DNA of 64,000 nucleotides from Solidesulfovibrio aerotolerans (GCF_009856865.1 NZ_WVUD01000005.1:1-64000), one strand, 5' to 3'. Shown: positions 1 through 9,354, numbered from the stretch's first letter. A program made the numbers and translations. The notes: generated from the letters alone by a model not told the origin.

Positions 1-2
1 CC

Positions 3-1367
3 GCACCCAAGCCCGAGCCGGCCCCCGCGCCCAAGCCCGAGCCGGCGCCCGCGCCCAAACCGGCACCCAAAGCGGAACCCAAGCCGGCCCCTGCGCCCAA
101 ACCCGCGCCCAAGCCGGAGCCGGCCGCGCCCCCGGCCGAAGCCGCCAAACCCAAGGTTTCCGCCACCATCCGGGTGGATCATGAGAAACTCGACCATCTC
201 ATGAATCTCATCGGCGAGTTGCTGATTAACCGCAACCGCTTCACCATGCTGGCCCGCGCCCTGGAAGAGGGCAAGGACAGCGGGGCGCACATCGGCCAGC
301 AGCTCACCGAGACCACCTACGCCATGGCGCGCATCTCCGACGATCTGCAAGACACCATCATGAAGGTGCGCATGGTGCCGGTGTCCACGGTTTTCTCGCG
401 CTTTCCGCGTCTGGTGCGCGATCTGTCGCGCAAATCCGGCAAGGAAGTGTCGCTTATTACCGAAGGCGAGGAAACCGAACTCGACAAGTCCGTGGTCGAG
501 GTCATCGGCGATCCGCTGGTCCACCTCATCCGAAACTCCGTGGACCACGGCATCGAAACCGAAGCCGAACGTATCGCTGCCGGCAAGCCGCCCGTGGGCC
601 GGGTCTGGCTGCGCGCCTACCATCGCGGCAACTCCGTGGCCATCGAGATCGAAGATGACGGCAAAGGCATCGACCCGGCCAAGATGCGCGAAGTGGCCGT
701 CAAAAAAAATCTCATGAGCCCGGAAGAAGCCAAGGCCATGGATGACCGCGACGCCATCGATATCATCTTCATGCCCGGCTTTTCCTCGGCCGAGACCATC
801 ACCGACATCTCCGGCCGGGGCGTGGGCATGGACGTGGTGCGCACCAACATTAAAAACCTCAAAGGCACGGTCAATGTCAGCAGCGAAGTGGGCAAGGGCA
901 CCAAGTTCACCCTGTCCCTGCCGCTGACCCTGGCCATCATCGATGCTCTTATGGTGGTCGTCGCCGGCCAGACCTACGCCTTGCCGCTGGATTCCGTCTC
1001 AGAGACCACCAAGATCGAGGTCAAGCGCATGACCGAGGTCAACCGGCGCAAGGCCGTGACCCTTCGCGGCGAAGTCCTGGGCATCGTGGAGCTGTCCGAA
1101 ATTCTGGAACTGCCCCAGAACCAGGACAAGCGCGACATCGTCCCCATCGTCATCCTCCAGGACAATGCCCGCCGCCTGGGGCTTATCGTGGACCGGCTGC
1201 TGGAACGCCAGGAAATCGTTATCAAACCGTTGGGTGCCTACCTGTCCGAATTCGATATGCGCGGCATCTCCGGGGCCACCATCATGGGCGACGGTTCTGT
1301 GGTGCTGATTCTCGATCCCCACGAAATCTATACCATGTCCACCCCGGGCAGCCGCTCCAAAGGGTAG
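3..1367 (+). CDS. cheA: Chemotaxis histidine kinase CheA, C-terminal part
   Basis: The reading frame is already open at the left edge, so only the last 454 codons are present; a GTG at 174 is internal, not the start. CheA autophosphorylates and passes phosphate to CheY/CheB in the cytoplasmic chemoreceptor array. Codons 1-50 form a linker of repeated Pro-Ala-Lys-Glu (units such as KPEPAPAP). Then comes the dimerisation helix (DHEKLDHLMNLIGELL), the ATPase domain with N box HLIRNSVDHGIE, G1 EDDGKGIDP and G2 GRGVGMDVV, and a CheW-like domain over about the last 140 residues. The HPt domain with the phospho-His must lie to the left of the window. It converges on the next gene across a two-way terminator. 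Confidence 0.93.
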   Translation, partial: APKPEPAPAPKPEPAPAPKPAPKAEPKPAPAPKPAPKPEPAAPPAEAAKPKVSATIRVDHEKLDHLMNLIGELLINRNRFTMLARALEEGKDSGAHIGQQLTETTYAMARISDDLQDTIMKVRMVPVSTVFSRFPRLVRDLSRKSGKEVSLITEGEETELDKSVVEVIGDPLVHLIRNSVDHGIETEAERIAAGKPPVGRVWLRAYHRGNSVAIEIEDDGKGIDPAKMREVAVKKNLMSPEEAKAMDDRDAIDIIFMPGFSSAETITDISGRGVGMDVVRTNIKNLKGTVNVSSEVGKGTKFTLSLPLTLAIIDALMVVVAGQTYALPLDSVSETTKIEVKRMTEVNRRKAVTLRGEVLGIVELSEILELPQNQDKRDIVPIVILQDNARRLGLIVDRLLERQEIVIKPLGAYLSEFDMRGISGATIMGDGSVVLILDPHEIYTMSTPGSRSKG

Positions 1368-1418
1368 CCGGTACAATCGGGGCAAAGCCCCAGGCTCCGC
1401 CCGGCAAGGTGCTGCCGC

Positions 1419-1458
1419 AAAAAAGTCCGCTGCCCGGAATTCGGGCAGCGGACTTTTT
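1419..1458. terminator. Bidirectional intrinsic terminator
   Basis: The 12-bp stem GTCCGCTGCCCG / CGGGCAGCGGAC (1425-1436 and 1442-1453) is preceded by an A run and followed by TTTTT, so it can stop transcripts from both sides. It lies between the convergent cheA and the secreted-protein gene at 1504. Confidence 0.85.
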
Positions 1459-1503
1459 GTGCGTGGCGGGGTTGCCCCGAGGCCTGATCGGCCCTGCCGC
1501 CGG

Positions 1504-2007
1504 CTAATCGTCCAGGGAATCTTCCATCCCCGGCCCGGCATTCTGCCCGGGACGCAGCGGCTCGTAGTACAACGCCGACTTGGTGCCCCGGGTGCTGTTG
1601 TTGTATTTGAGCTTCATCTTGATTTGCTTTTCCGGGAAATTCCAGCGCATCACCGTCCAGTCGCCTTCGTTCGTCGTTTTCGGCGTACCGGACAGCTTGG
1701 TGGTGACCTGCTTGATGATTTCAATATCGTCGTGATCGGTCTTCATGATCCGGCTGTAAAGCTTGCCATCCACAACGCCATAGACAATGACGGGAGCCAG
1801 CCGCTCATGGACGCCGAGTTTGCAGGGACCGGTAAAATTGTAATACGAAATGCCGTTGGCTTCACGGAATTTGACGAAATAGCCGTCATCATTCATGGAG
1901 GCCAGCGGTTTGCCATACGGCGGTTTGGCGCAGTCGAACCCGCCGGCAGTGGCGGATGTCGCCAGAAGCAGTGCAAGTATGCCCGTTGCAAAGACGCGAA
2001 ACACCAT
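1504..2007 (-). CDS. Secreted protein of unknown function
   Basis: 167 aa. The ATG at 2007 is chosen because GAGGGAGG lies just upstream and the protein then opens with a clean signal peptide (FRVFATGILALLLATSATA, cleavage near AGG). The frame is open further upstream but that part has no leader character. The mature part has two Cys (FDCAKP, GPCKLG) that may form a disulfide, and a lysine-rich second half. I do not recognise the family. Its layout (a loop ending in a G-x-P turn, then a Trp-rich strand region) loosely resembles the lipoprotein at 55435. Likely periplasmic or exported; single gene with its own terminator. Confidence 0.75.
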   Translation of the reverse strand: MVFRVFATGILALLLATSATAGGFDCAKPPYGKPLASMNDDGYFVKFREANGISYYNFTGPCKLGVHERLAPVIVYGVVDGKLYSRIMKTDHDDIEIIKQVTTKLSGTPKTTNEGDWTVMRWNFPEKQIKMKLKYNNSTRGTKSALYYEPLRPGQNAGPGMEDSLDD

Positions 2008-2191
2008 TGCGGCCTCCCTCGTTGTCTGGATCAGACAGTTCATCAATAAAACAGAGTGTTTTCCTGTAGAGGAAAGGACGCAAGAAGGCAAGGGAATGGC
2101 CGTAGCAGCGGGCAACTTGCAGCACCATGCAGAGCAGAAGCAGGGGGGGCTGCGGCATGCACGGGTCTTGCGGCGGGCATCTGCTGCCGCT

Positions 2192-2785
2192 TCAGGCGGC
2201 CCGGACCGGCGTGCGCGCTCCCACCAATGCCGTCAGCATGGCCGTGAGATTTTTGGCCCTGGTCCGGGACGGGGTGAGGTGCAGATGGACCGTGCCGACC
2301 AGGACGGAGACGATGCGCCGGGCCGTTTCGGCCGTGGCTTCGGTTCGCACGGAGCCGTCCAGGCGGCCCAGCAGCAGCAGGACTTCAAACTGTTTGATCA
2401 CCCGGGCTGTTACGCGCCCCAATTCCCGGGCGCTTTCTCCCTGGGCCGGCAGCAGGGTGGCCGTTGGCGGGCGCAGGATGTCAAGATAGGCCCGAGGCCG
2501 TGTTTCCCAAAAGCGGCAATACGCCTCGCCCAGGCGCAGGAGCATGCCCAGCCCCGACTCCCCGGGAACGACCGGACAGCTGGCCTCGATATGGACGAAC
2601 AGCTCTTCCTGCACCCGGGACAGCACCGCCGCCATGAGGGCATCGCGGCTTTTGAAATGGCGGTAGACCGCTCCCGGGGCCACCCCCAGCCGCCGTACCA
2701 GCGTCTGCGGCCCGATGCCATCCCAGCCGGCTTCGCCAAAAACCCCCACCGCCGTATCCACAAGCGCCTGTCTGGATATGTCCAT
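2192..2785 (-). CDS. TetR-family transcriptional regulator
   Basis: 197 aa. The ATG at 2785 has GGAGGG about 7 nt upstream and puts the helix-turn-helix at residues 8-50, as usual for TetR: DISRQALVDTAVGVFGEAG, then the recognition part VRRLGVAPGAVYRHFKSRD. The ligand-binding part is all-helical and gives no clue to the effector. Longer upstream starts would add a Cys-rich, unlikely extension. TetR proteins usually repress a neighbour or themselves; here neither neighbour is an obvious efflux or lipid target, so the target is unknown. Confidence 0.88.
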   Translation of the reverse strand: MDISRQALVDTAVGVFGEAGWDGIGPQTLVRRLGVAPGAVYRHFKSRDALMAAVLSRVQEELFVHIEASCPVVPGESGLGMLLRLGEAYCRFWETRPRAYLDILRPPTATLLPAQGESARELGRVTARVIKQFEVLLLLGRLDGSVRTEATAETARRIVSVLVGTVHLHLTPSRTRAKNLTAMLTALVGARTPVRAA

Positions 2786-3065
2786 GCCCGCCCTCCAATG
2801 CCGTGCAGCCAATCGGCTACTTTTTTCAATCCATCTTCCATTTAGCGGCATCGCGGCGGGGGAGCAATACAAAATCCAGCCTATGAGCGCAAAAATACTG
2901 CAATGGGTCATAACGCAGCAGTGCCTGGGTAAAAAGTCTCCAGTCTGTGTCATAAATCAACAGCTGGCCCAGGGGCGCGACTGCTGCCGGCACAGCGCTC
3001 TTCAGACCCGGATGCGTCTGCCAACGCAGTGCTCATTGGACCAGGATGCGACTGACAAGACAGTG

Positions 3066-4040
3066 TTATTCGGACTCGGATGGGTCAGAGCGGGGATGGG
3101 CTTTGTCGTAGATGCGCATGATGCGGGCCAGATCGAGATTGGTGTAGCGGGTGGTGGTGGTCAGGCGGGCGTGGCCGAGCAGTTCCTGGACACTGCGCAG
3201 ATCGGCCCCGGATTCCAGCAGATGGGTGGCGAAACTGTGGCGCAGCATGTGGGGATGGGCGTGGCGGGCCAGCCCGGCTGCCTGGGCCAGGGCGTCGATG
3301 ATGCGCCCGGCCTGCCGACGATTCAGGCGCGCCCCCCGGCTGCCGAGAAAGAGCGCCTTTTCCGTCAGGGCCGGGCCAAGTTCCCCGCGCCGGCGCTGGT
3401 AGGCGCGAAGGCGCTCCCGGGAGGCATCGCTTAGGGGAGCCAGGCGCTCTTTGCTGCCCTTGCCCATGACGCGCACGATGCCCTGGGATACGTCCACATC
3501 GTCAAGATTCAGGCCCAGGGCCTCGCTCACCCGCAGCCCTGAGCCGTAGAGCAGTTCGGCCAGGGCCAGATCGCGGCAGGCCTCGATGGAGCCGTCGGCC
3601 GCCGGGGCACCGGGCTCGGGTGTGACCAGGGCCACGGCCTCGTCGGCATTAAGCGCCCGGGGCTGTCGCCGCTCGGCCTTGGGATTTTTAACGCCTGCGG
3701 TCGGGTCCGTGGTGCACCGTTTTTTTTGCAGCAGGTATTTAAAAAAGCCGCGCACGGTGGAGAGCTTGCGCCCCATGGACACCTTGGCCGTGCGCCTGCG
3801 GTGCAGTTCGGCCACAAACCCGCGCACGGCGTCGCGCCCGATGGCCTCGGGGGCATCCAGGGACAGGCCCCGGCCGGCCAGATAGGCGGCAAACTGGGCC
3901 AGATCGCTGGCATAGGCGGCCAGGGTGGCTGGCGCGTAGCCCTTTTGAGCCGCCAGCGTCAGCAGGAAATTCGCCACGGTCCGGGCCGGCTCGGGTGTTG
4001 CCGGCTCAGGCGGGTCAGCCGTGCCGTTTGTCGAGGACAT
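3066..4040 (-). CDS. xerC: Tyrosine recombinase XerC
   Basis: 324 aa, near the usual ~300 aa for XerC/D plus a short Pro-Glu-rich N-terminus. These enzymes resolve chromosome dimers at dif. The core-binding SAM-like domain spans about residues 20-105. The catalytic set is complete: Arg in SGLRVSEALG, Lys in GKGSKER, HxxR in HMLRHSFATH, His in LLGHARLT and Tyr in TTTRYTN. It is the last gene of the long leftward operon; its ATG lies 26 nt inside the end of the GGDEF gene, so it is probably translationally coupled. A role in mobile-element integration is less likely because the gene sits in a conserved-looking housekeeping context. Confidence 0.9.
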   Translation of the reverse strand: MSSTNGTADPPEPATPEPARTVANFLLTLAAQKGYAPATLAAYASDLAQFAAYLAGRGLSLDAPEAIGRDAVRGFVAELHRRRTAKVSMGRKLSTVRGFFKYLLQKKRCTTDPTAGVKNPKAERRQPRALNADEAVALVTPEPGAPAADGSIEACRDLALAELLYGSGLRVSEALGLNLDDVDVSQGIVRVMGKGSKERLAPLSDASRERLRAYQRRRGELGPALTEKALFLGSRGARLNRRQAGRIIDALAQAAGLARHAHPHMLRHSFATHLLESGADLRSVQELLGHARLTTTTRYTNLDLARIMRIYDKAHPRSDPSESE

Positions 4041-4974
4041 AGCAGCTCTTGGGGTTTTCCTTGGCCTTTTTTTTCAGCGTCATGGCCGTTTGCGAGGCTT
4101 CGCCGAAGTGCTTGAGCCGCCCGTCGCGGTTAAAGACCACGGCAATGGAAATGGCCATGAGCGGAAAGGCGCGCCGGTTGCCTTCGCGGTCCACGGACTG
4201 GATAAAGCCCCGGTCGCGATCTTCGGTATCGTAGAAATGGGGCACGATGTTGTCAAAGCTGGCCACCACCGAGGCACACGCCTCCTCCACCCGGTCGATG
4301 GCCATGATATAGACGAAATCGTCGCCGCCCACATGGCCCACAAAGGCCCGGGGGCCGCCCACGGCGCGCACGGTGTTAACGATTATGCGCGCGGTCATCA
4401 TGAGCACCTCATCGCCCCGGGAAAAGCCGTACTTGTCGTTAAACGACTTGAAATAATCCAGATCGGCATAGGCCAGGGCGAAATCCTCCTGGCGGTCAAT
4501 GAGATCCTGGATGCGGCCGATAATCGAGGTGTTGCCCGGCAGCTTGGTCAGCGGATTGGCGTCAAGGGAGCGCGTGGCCCGGGCCAGGGCGAGCGTTACG
4601 CGCGAGCGCAGCATGGCGGCGGTCATGGGGCGGGTCAGCAGTTCGTCCACCTCGGCGGCGCACCAGTCAATGTCCGGGCTTAGCCGGCTTTCGTCCATAA
4701 TGAGCGCCACCGGCAACTGGCGGTAGACGTTTTCGCTTTTGATCATGGCAACGAGATCAAGCCCCGGAATATCGGCCAGTTTTGCATCCACCACCAGCAT
4801 GTCCGGCGGGTCGGTGAAAAGCGCTTCGATGGCACCTTTGCCCCGGGTCTGGACCACCACCTCGGCCTCGGCCGGGGTAAAGGCTGCGGCAAAAAGGGCG
4901 GCCAGTTCCGGGTCGGGACTGAGCACCAGGATTTTCTGGGTGCGGGTAAAGGCGCACAGGGGAGCGGCAGGCAT
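4015..4974 (-). CDS. Receiver-GGDEF protein with GGDDF active site
   Basis: 319 aa. Residues about 13-130 form a CheY-like receiver with the likely phospho-acceptor Asp in MLVVDAKL. Residues about 140-310 form a GGDEF domain (c-di-GMP synthesis) recognised from LTKLPGNTSI and YADLDYFKSFND. The signature reads GGDDF in place of GGDEF/GGEEF and no RxxD inhibitory site is seen five residues upstream, so activity may be reduced; it could act as a sensor instead. It lies just after the HDOD gene (7-nt gap) and overlaps xerC, so it is probably a signalling member of the pilus/competence operon. Confidence 0.85.
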   Translation of the reverse strand: MPAAPLCAFTRTQKILVLSPDPELAALFAAAFTPAEAEVVVQTRGKGAIEALFTDPPDMLVVDAKLADIPGLDLVAMIKSENVYRQLPVALIMDESRLSPDIDWCAAEVDELLTRPMTAAMLRSRVTLALARATRSLDANPLTKLPGNTSIIGRIQDLIDRQEDFALAYADLDYFKSFNDKYGFSRGDEVLMMTARIIVNTVRAVGGPRAFVGHVGGDDFVYIMAIDRVEEACASVVASFDNIVPHFYDTEDRDRGFIQSVDREGNRRAFPLMAISIAVVFNRDGRLKHFGEASQTAMTLKKKAKENPKSCYVLDKRHG

Positions 4975-4981
4975 AGGCGGA

Positions 4982-5821
4982 TCAGGTGAAGCGCAGATCG
5001 GCCAGTTCCACGAACTGGTCGCTTAATTCGTCGAGCAGCTTTTCAAAATCGGCCGGCCGGATTTTAAGGATTTTGAGCGCTTCCGGTTGCAGATAGTTGA
5101 CACCCACATCGCCGGAAAAACCGTATTCAAATACCCGGGCCATGAAGTCGCCGATGTGCACCACGCAGGCCATTTCGGGATAGAGTTGGGCCAGATGGGG
5201 CTTGTGGTGATAGGACAGCCCTTCCTTGATGTTGGCCGGCAGCTTCCAGTGGTCGGCCAGCCAGGCGTTGATGCGGTCGTGGCCAAAGCCCATGACCGCC
5301 CGCTCGGCTTCAAGATAGGAGATGTCACGCTCGGCCACGGTTTGCTCGATTTCGGATTTGAGATCAGGCAGTTGTACCGTGGCCACCACCTTGCCCAGAT
5401 CGTGGAGCAGGCCGGCCACGGCGTATTCTTCGGCGTCTTTGAGCTTGAGCATCCTGGCCACCGAGCCGCAGGCCATGGCACAGCCCAAACTGTGCTCCCA
5501 AAGGCCCACCATGTTCTCGGTCATGACCTCAAAGACCGAGGTCGAGACGATGATCGAGCGCAGGACATTAAAGCCCAAAAGGACAAGGGCGTGGCCGATG
5601 GAACTGATGCGGCCGGGAAAGCCGTAGACCGGCGAGTTGACCATTTTCAGGACTTTGGCCGAGAGCACCTGGTCCATGCTGATCAGCTTGGCCACCTGTT
5701 CGGTGGTGGAGTCGGGCCGCTCGACGAGTTTGGACACCTCTTCGAGCACCTTGGGCAGGGTGGGCAGGTCGCGCACGGCCAGGATGCGGCCTTTGCGTTC
5801 GGTGCGCAGATCCTCGGCCAT
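4982..5821 (-). CDS. HDOD-domain signalling protein
   Basis: 279 aa. Starts at ATG 5821 (MAEDLRTER), one base after the TGA of the gene upstream. The HDOD domain (residues about 17-215) is recognised from LPTLPKVLEEVSKLV, the region VLSAKVLKMVNSPVYG and the HD-like site AGLLHDLGKVV. The HD pair is kept, so weak phosphohydrolase activity cannot be excluded, though most HDOD proteins act as non-enzymatic signalling partners. HDOD proteins often work with c-di-GMP proteins and type IV pili, which fits the GGDEF gene next door and the pilus genes upstream. Confidence 0.86.
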   Translation of the reverse strand: MAEDLRTERKGRILAVRDLPTLPKVLEEVSKLVERPDSTTEQVAKLISMDQVLSAKVLKMVNSPVYGFPGRISSIGHALVLLGFNVLRSIIVSTSVFEVMTENMVGLWEHSLGCAMACGSVARMLKLKDAEEYAVAGLLHDLGKVVATVQLPDLKSEIEQTVAERDISYLEAERAVMGFGHDRINAWLADHWKLPANIKEGLSYHHKPHLAQLYPEMACVVHIGDFMARVFEYGFSGDVGVNYLQPEALKILKIRPADFEKLLDELSDQFVELADLRFT

Positions 5822-5822
5822 G

Positions 5823-6227
5823 TCAGGCGTCCTTGGTCTTGGCTGGTTCGGTGGGTGCCGCCGCCGGTTCCGGCTGGCTGGCGGCCTTGGCCGCCTCGAA
5901 CAGGGCAGCACTGGCAGCGGCCTTCATACGGAAATAATGGTCGAGCAGACGCCTGATCTGCCCCATCCACTTGTCGTCGGGATAGCGTCGAAAGAGGAAT
6001 TCCAGCCGTTCCAGGCGCTTGTCATAGGAGGTGCCACCCGGGGAGCCGTCGAGCCTGACCGGCTCGCCCTCCACCACCACATGGCTCACACCCATGGAAT
6101 CCAAGCGGTCCAGGATGTTCTGGGACAGCTCCGAACCGGCGGCAGCCACGGCAATGCCGTCAGGCCGGGTTACCGGCTTGGCCAGGATCATGCCCGGCTT
6201 GGCCAGGGTCAGGGGAATTTTTTGCAT
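5823..6227 (-). CDS. Conserved hypothetical protein with Ala/Pro-rich tail
   Basis: 134 aa from ATG 6227 (MQKIPLTLAKPGMILAKPVT). The first ~60 residues (KPGMILAKPV, then GSELSQNILDRLDSMGVSHVVVEGE) match the N-terminal beta-strand module often found in front of HD-GYP and HDOD proteins; here it stands alone. The end is low-complexity Ala-Pro-Glu-Lys. It lies 8 nt after dprA and touches the HDOD gene, so it may act as a detached accessory module of that HDOD protein. Function not known. Confidence 0.75.
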   Translation of the reverse strand: MQKIPLTLAKPGMILAKPVTRPDGIAVAAAGSELSQNILDRLDSMGVSHVVVEGEPVRLDGSPGGTSYDKRLERLEFLFRRYPDDKWMGQIRRLLDHYFRMKAAASAALFEAAKAASQPEPAAAPTEPAKTKDA

Positions 6228-6235
6228 GGGCCGCG

Positions 6236-7594
6236 TTATCCTTGCGCTTCCCCGGTGTAGTACATGCCCGGCCATTTCCGCACAAGACCCTTGAGTTCCA
6301 GGAGGACCAGGGCACTGGAGAGATCTTTGGCTGCCACGGCCAGGGACGTTGCCAGGGCGTCGATGTGGCGTTTGGACCCGTCGGCCAAAAGGGTCAACAC
6401 CCCGGATTCGACCGGGGAGAGGCCCTCGGGCACTACCAGGGCGGCCCGGACCGGCGGGTTGGGCGCGTCCGGCCCAGCCGGCAGCAGCGGCCGGGGCGAG
6501 GCTTGCTGCGATGCTTTGCCCGGCGGTTTCCCTGATACGCGGCCGGTCGGCCTTGGCCTTGGTCCCGGTGCAGACCCAGCCACCGCCGCAACCGGGGTGG
6601 GCGACGGGGTCGCTTCCCGGGCCGGACGCCCGGGTGGTGTCGGGCGGCGGGAGTCCACAAACGGGGCCAGCTCCCGGGCCAGACCGGCGACGATGTCCCC
6701 GGCCGACTGCACCAGATGCGCCCCCTGGGAGAGCAGGGCATGGCAGCCGGAAAAGGTCGGCAGATTGACCGGGCCGGGCAGGGCGAACACCTCGCGCCCC
6801 TGCTCCAGGGCCAGCCGGGCTGTTATGAGGCTGCCCGAGCGGTCGGCCGCCTCCACCACCATGACGCCCAGCGACAGGCCGGCGATGATGCGGTTTCGCA
6901 CCGGGAAATTGGCAGCCCGGGGTGGTGTGCCCGGGGCAAATTCGCTGACAATCGCCCCGCCGGCGGCCAGCTCGCGCCACACGTCCAGGTTGGCGTCGGG
7001 ATAGACCAGATCCAGCCCGGTACCAAGGACGGCCACGGACCGGCCCGGCCCGGCCAGCCCGCCCAGATGGGCCTGACGGTCGATGCCGTAGGCCAGCCCG
7101 GAGACCACGGTGATGCCGGCGGCGGAAAGGCCCACGGCAAAATCATAGGCCGCGCCAAAGCCGTAGCGCGAACATTGCCGGGCACCGACCATGGCCACGC
7201 ACGGCCCGGTCAGCAGTTTCGCATCACCTATGACGTAGAGGATGGCCGGCGGATCGGGCAGTTGGCGCAGTTTGCTTGGATAGGCCGCGTGGAAATAGGG
7301 CAGCGGGATCAGCCCCTTGGCCGCTGCTGCGGCGATTTCCGCTTCGGCCGCCGGGGTGGTCAGGCCCCGGGCCAGGGCTCCGGCGGCGGTATCGTCGCAA
7401 AGGCCCTGGGGACCAAAGGACCGGGCATCGGCCAGGGCGGCCTGGGCGCTGTCGTAGCGGTCGAAAATCCGTTTGATGGTGCGCGGACCAATGCCCGGTT
7501 GATGGCGCAGGCGCAGGCAGGCCAGACACTCGGCCACAAATCCGGCGTCGTTGGTCCAGGCATCGACGCCGGGCGCGTCGGGGCGCTCAGTCAT
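6236..7594 (-). CDS. dprA: DNA-processing protein DprA
   Basis: 452 aa. DprA binds incoming single-stranded DNA and loads RecA during natural transformation. An N-terminal helical region (about 20-80, with LRHQPGIGPRTIKRIF) leads to the Rossmann-like core (about 110-310): MVGARQCSRYG, VVSGLAYGIDRQAH, VLGTGLDLVYP, SEFAPGTPP, FPVRNRIIAGLS and EVFALPGPV. A long Pro/Arg-rich linker separates this from a C-terminal winged helix (SPVESGVLTLLADGSKRHID). Its ATG overlaps the stop of the ATPase gene upstream as ATGA. Placement among pilus genes supports a DNA-uptake role. Confidence 0.93.
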   Translation of the reverse strand: MTERPDAPGVDAWTNDAGFVAECLACLRLRHQPGIGPRTIKRIFDRYDSAQAALADARSFGPQGLCDDTAAGALARGLTTPAAEAEIAAAAAKGLIPLPYFHAAYPSKLRQLPDPPAILYVIGDAKLLTGPCVAMVGARQCSRYGFGAAYDFAVGLSAAGITVVSGLAYGIDRQAHLGGLAGPGRSVAVLGTGLDLVYPDANLDVWRELAAGGAIVSEFAPGTPPRAANFPVRNRIIAGLSLGVMVVEAADRSGSLITARLALEQGREVFALPGPVNLPTFSGCHALLSQGAHLVQSAGDIVAGLARELAPFVDSRRPTPPGRPAREATPSPTPVAAVAGSAPGPRPRPTGRVSGKPPGKASQQASPRPLLPAGPDAPNPPVRAALVVPEGLSPVESGVLTLLADGSKRHIDALATSLAVAAKDLSSALVLLELKGLVRKWPGMYYTGEAQG

Positions 7595-9354
7595 TTGGGC
7601 AGCGCCTGCAGCTTCTGGCGGGCCATGCCGGCGAGTTCCGCGTTGGGATAATCGGTCAGATAGCGCTCCAGGGAAGCCCTGGCCGCCGGAGTGTCGCCGG
7701 CTTTTTCCTGAGCCATGGCCATCTTATAGAGCGAATCGGCGGCTTTGTGGTGGCCGGGCCAGCCCTTGGCCACTTTCTCGAAATCCGCAATGGCGGTCTG
7801 GTACTCGCCCCGGGCAAAGGCCCCTTCGCCCACCCAATACAGGGCGTTTGGCGTCAGTGGGCTGTTGGGATTGGCCGTCAGGAACTGGTCAAAGGCGGCC
7901 TTGGCCTCGGCGGTGCGGCCGTTAATCGCCAGTTGCAGGGCCTTATTGTACTCGGCTTTCTGTGTCGGGGTGGCTGTTTCGGCGTTGCCGGGCACGGGCG
8001 AGGCGGGCTTGGCGGCGCTTGGTGCCTCGTCGGCTTTGGCGGCGGGCGGCGATTCGACCGGGGCCGGGGCCGGGGCGACCTTTTGCTGGGCCGGTGGGGC
8101 CGAATTGACCGCAGCAGTCTCGACCTTGGCCCCAGCAGTCTCGACCTTGGCAGCAGCGGCCTCAGCCTTGGCAGCAGCCGGTTCCCCGACTTTGGCCGCC
8201 GGGGACTTGGCCGGCCCGGCCGCTTCCAGGCCCAGGGCCTCTTCAAAGGCCGACTGGCCAGGCAATGCCTGGGCCGGTTTGGCCTTTTCGGCCTGGGGCG
8301 CGGCAGCGATTGCGGCCTTTTCCGGCGTGCCTGGCGCGACCGGTTCCCGGGCCACGGCCTTGGCGGCCGGATCAAAGGCCAGGGCGGTCAACTGGGTTTG
8401 CAGGCGGCCCAGGGCGTCCAGGGCGGCTTGCCGGGCATCGGGCAGGGCCGGGCCGAAATGCAGGGTCAAAGCCACCAGCCCGCCTGCCGCGCCGGCCACA
8501 GCCAGTCGGCGCAGCCACACCCGGCCCGGACCGCACGACTCCCGCCGGGAGGCCCGGCCGACCAAGCCCCAGCCGATGCGCCGTTTGCCAAAGCCCACGG
8601 CCAGCAGCATGGACAGATGGCACAACCGGACGATCTTTCGCGGATAGCCGCCCGTGAGCTTGTGGATGCGGCGCAGGGCCAGCCGGGTAAACACCGCCGG
8701 CACTTTGCCGTCGGGAGTGCACAGGGCCAGCCGGGTTTCGATCATGCGCCGGGTTTGCAGGCGATCCAGCGGTTGCAGGCGGTAGCGGTAATTGACCCGG
8801 TCATCGAGGTTGGGCCGTTCCAGCAAAATCTCCTCGAACTCGGTCTGGGCGAAAATAACGATCTGCAACAGCTTATGCGTGTTGGTCTCGAAGTTGAGCA
8901 ACTCGCGCAACAGTTCCAGGCATTCCGGGGTGATCTTTTGGCCCTCGTCAATGAGCAGCGTCACGATTCGCTGGCCGTCCTGGCTGCGGGTGAGCAGCGA
9001 CGCCTTGAGGGCGTCTTTGAGCAGCGCCGCATCCCGCCCGATTGCGGCGGTGTCCAGGCCGAACAACCGGGCCAGGGAGAGCAGAAATTCCGTGGCCGAA
9101 GGGCAGTAGGGATCATCCAAAAGATGGGCTTCGAGGTCGCCATCCTGGGCCAGGAGCCGGGCGAGTTCACGACTGAGGGTGGTTTTGCCCGTGCCGACCT
9201 CGCCCAGGACCACATTGAGCCCCCGGCGCAGACGCACGGCGATCTCCATGTGCTGCAAGCACTCCAAATGGGTTCTGGACCGATACAGCATATCCGGGTC
9301 CGGCGAGTTGGAAAAGGGTTCCCGTGTCATTCCCAGGGCTTGATAGTAACTCAT
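7591..9354 (-). CDS. ExeA/MshM-like AAA ATPase fused to TPR region
   Basis: 587 aa. ATG 9354 has GGAGGAGG 7 nt upstream. Residues 1-270 form an ExeA/MshM-type AAA domain (YYQALGMTREPFSNSPDPD, Walker A GEVGTGKTT, Walker B VTLLIDEGQ). ExeA-type ATPases help secretins cross peptidoglycan. A membrane segment follows (AVAGAAGGLVALTLHFG), then a ~150-residue Ala/Pro/Lys linker with repeated AKVETA units, and a C-terminal TPR region of the YbgF type (ALYWVGEGAFARGEYQTAIADF). So the ATPase would be cytoplasmic and the TPRs periplasmic. It overlaps dprA and follows the secretin gene. Confidence 0.88.
   Translation of the reverse strand: MSYYQALGMTREPFSNSPDPDMLYRSRTHLECLQHMEIAVRLRRGLNVVLGEVGTGKTTLSRELARLLAQDGDLEAHLLDDPYCPSATEFLLSLARLFGLDTAAIGRDAALLKDALKASLLTRSQDGQRIVTLLIDEGQKITPECLELLRELLNFETNTHKLLQIVIFAQTEFEEILLERPNLDDRVNYRYRLQPLDRLQTRRMIETRLALCTPDGKVPAVFTRLALRRIHKLTGGYPRKIVRLCHLSMLLAVGFGKRRIGWGLVGRASRRESCGPGRVWLRRLAVAGAAGGLVALTLHFGPALPDARQAALDALGRLQTQLTALAFDPAAKAVAREPVAPGTPEKAAIAAAPQAEKAKPAQALPGQSAFEEALGLEAAGPAKSPAAKVGEPAAAKAEAAAAKVETAGAKVETAAVNSAPPAQQKVAPAPAPVESPPAAKADEAPSAAKPASPVPGNAETATPTQKAEYNKALQLAINGRTAEAKAAFDQFLTANPNSPLTPNALYWVGEGAFARGEYQTAIADFEKVAKGWPGHHKAADSLYKMAMAQEKAGDTPAARASLERYLTDYPNAELAGMARQKLQALPK

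Noticed and set aside
5823-6980. A 385-codon minus-strand frame through the dprA gene
   Set aside because: Only its last 134 codons, from ATG 6227, form a sensible protein. The upstream part is an out-of-frame reading of dprA.
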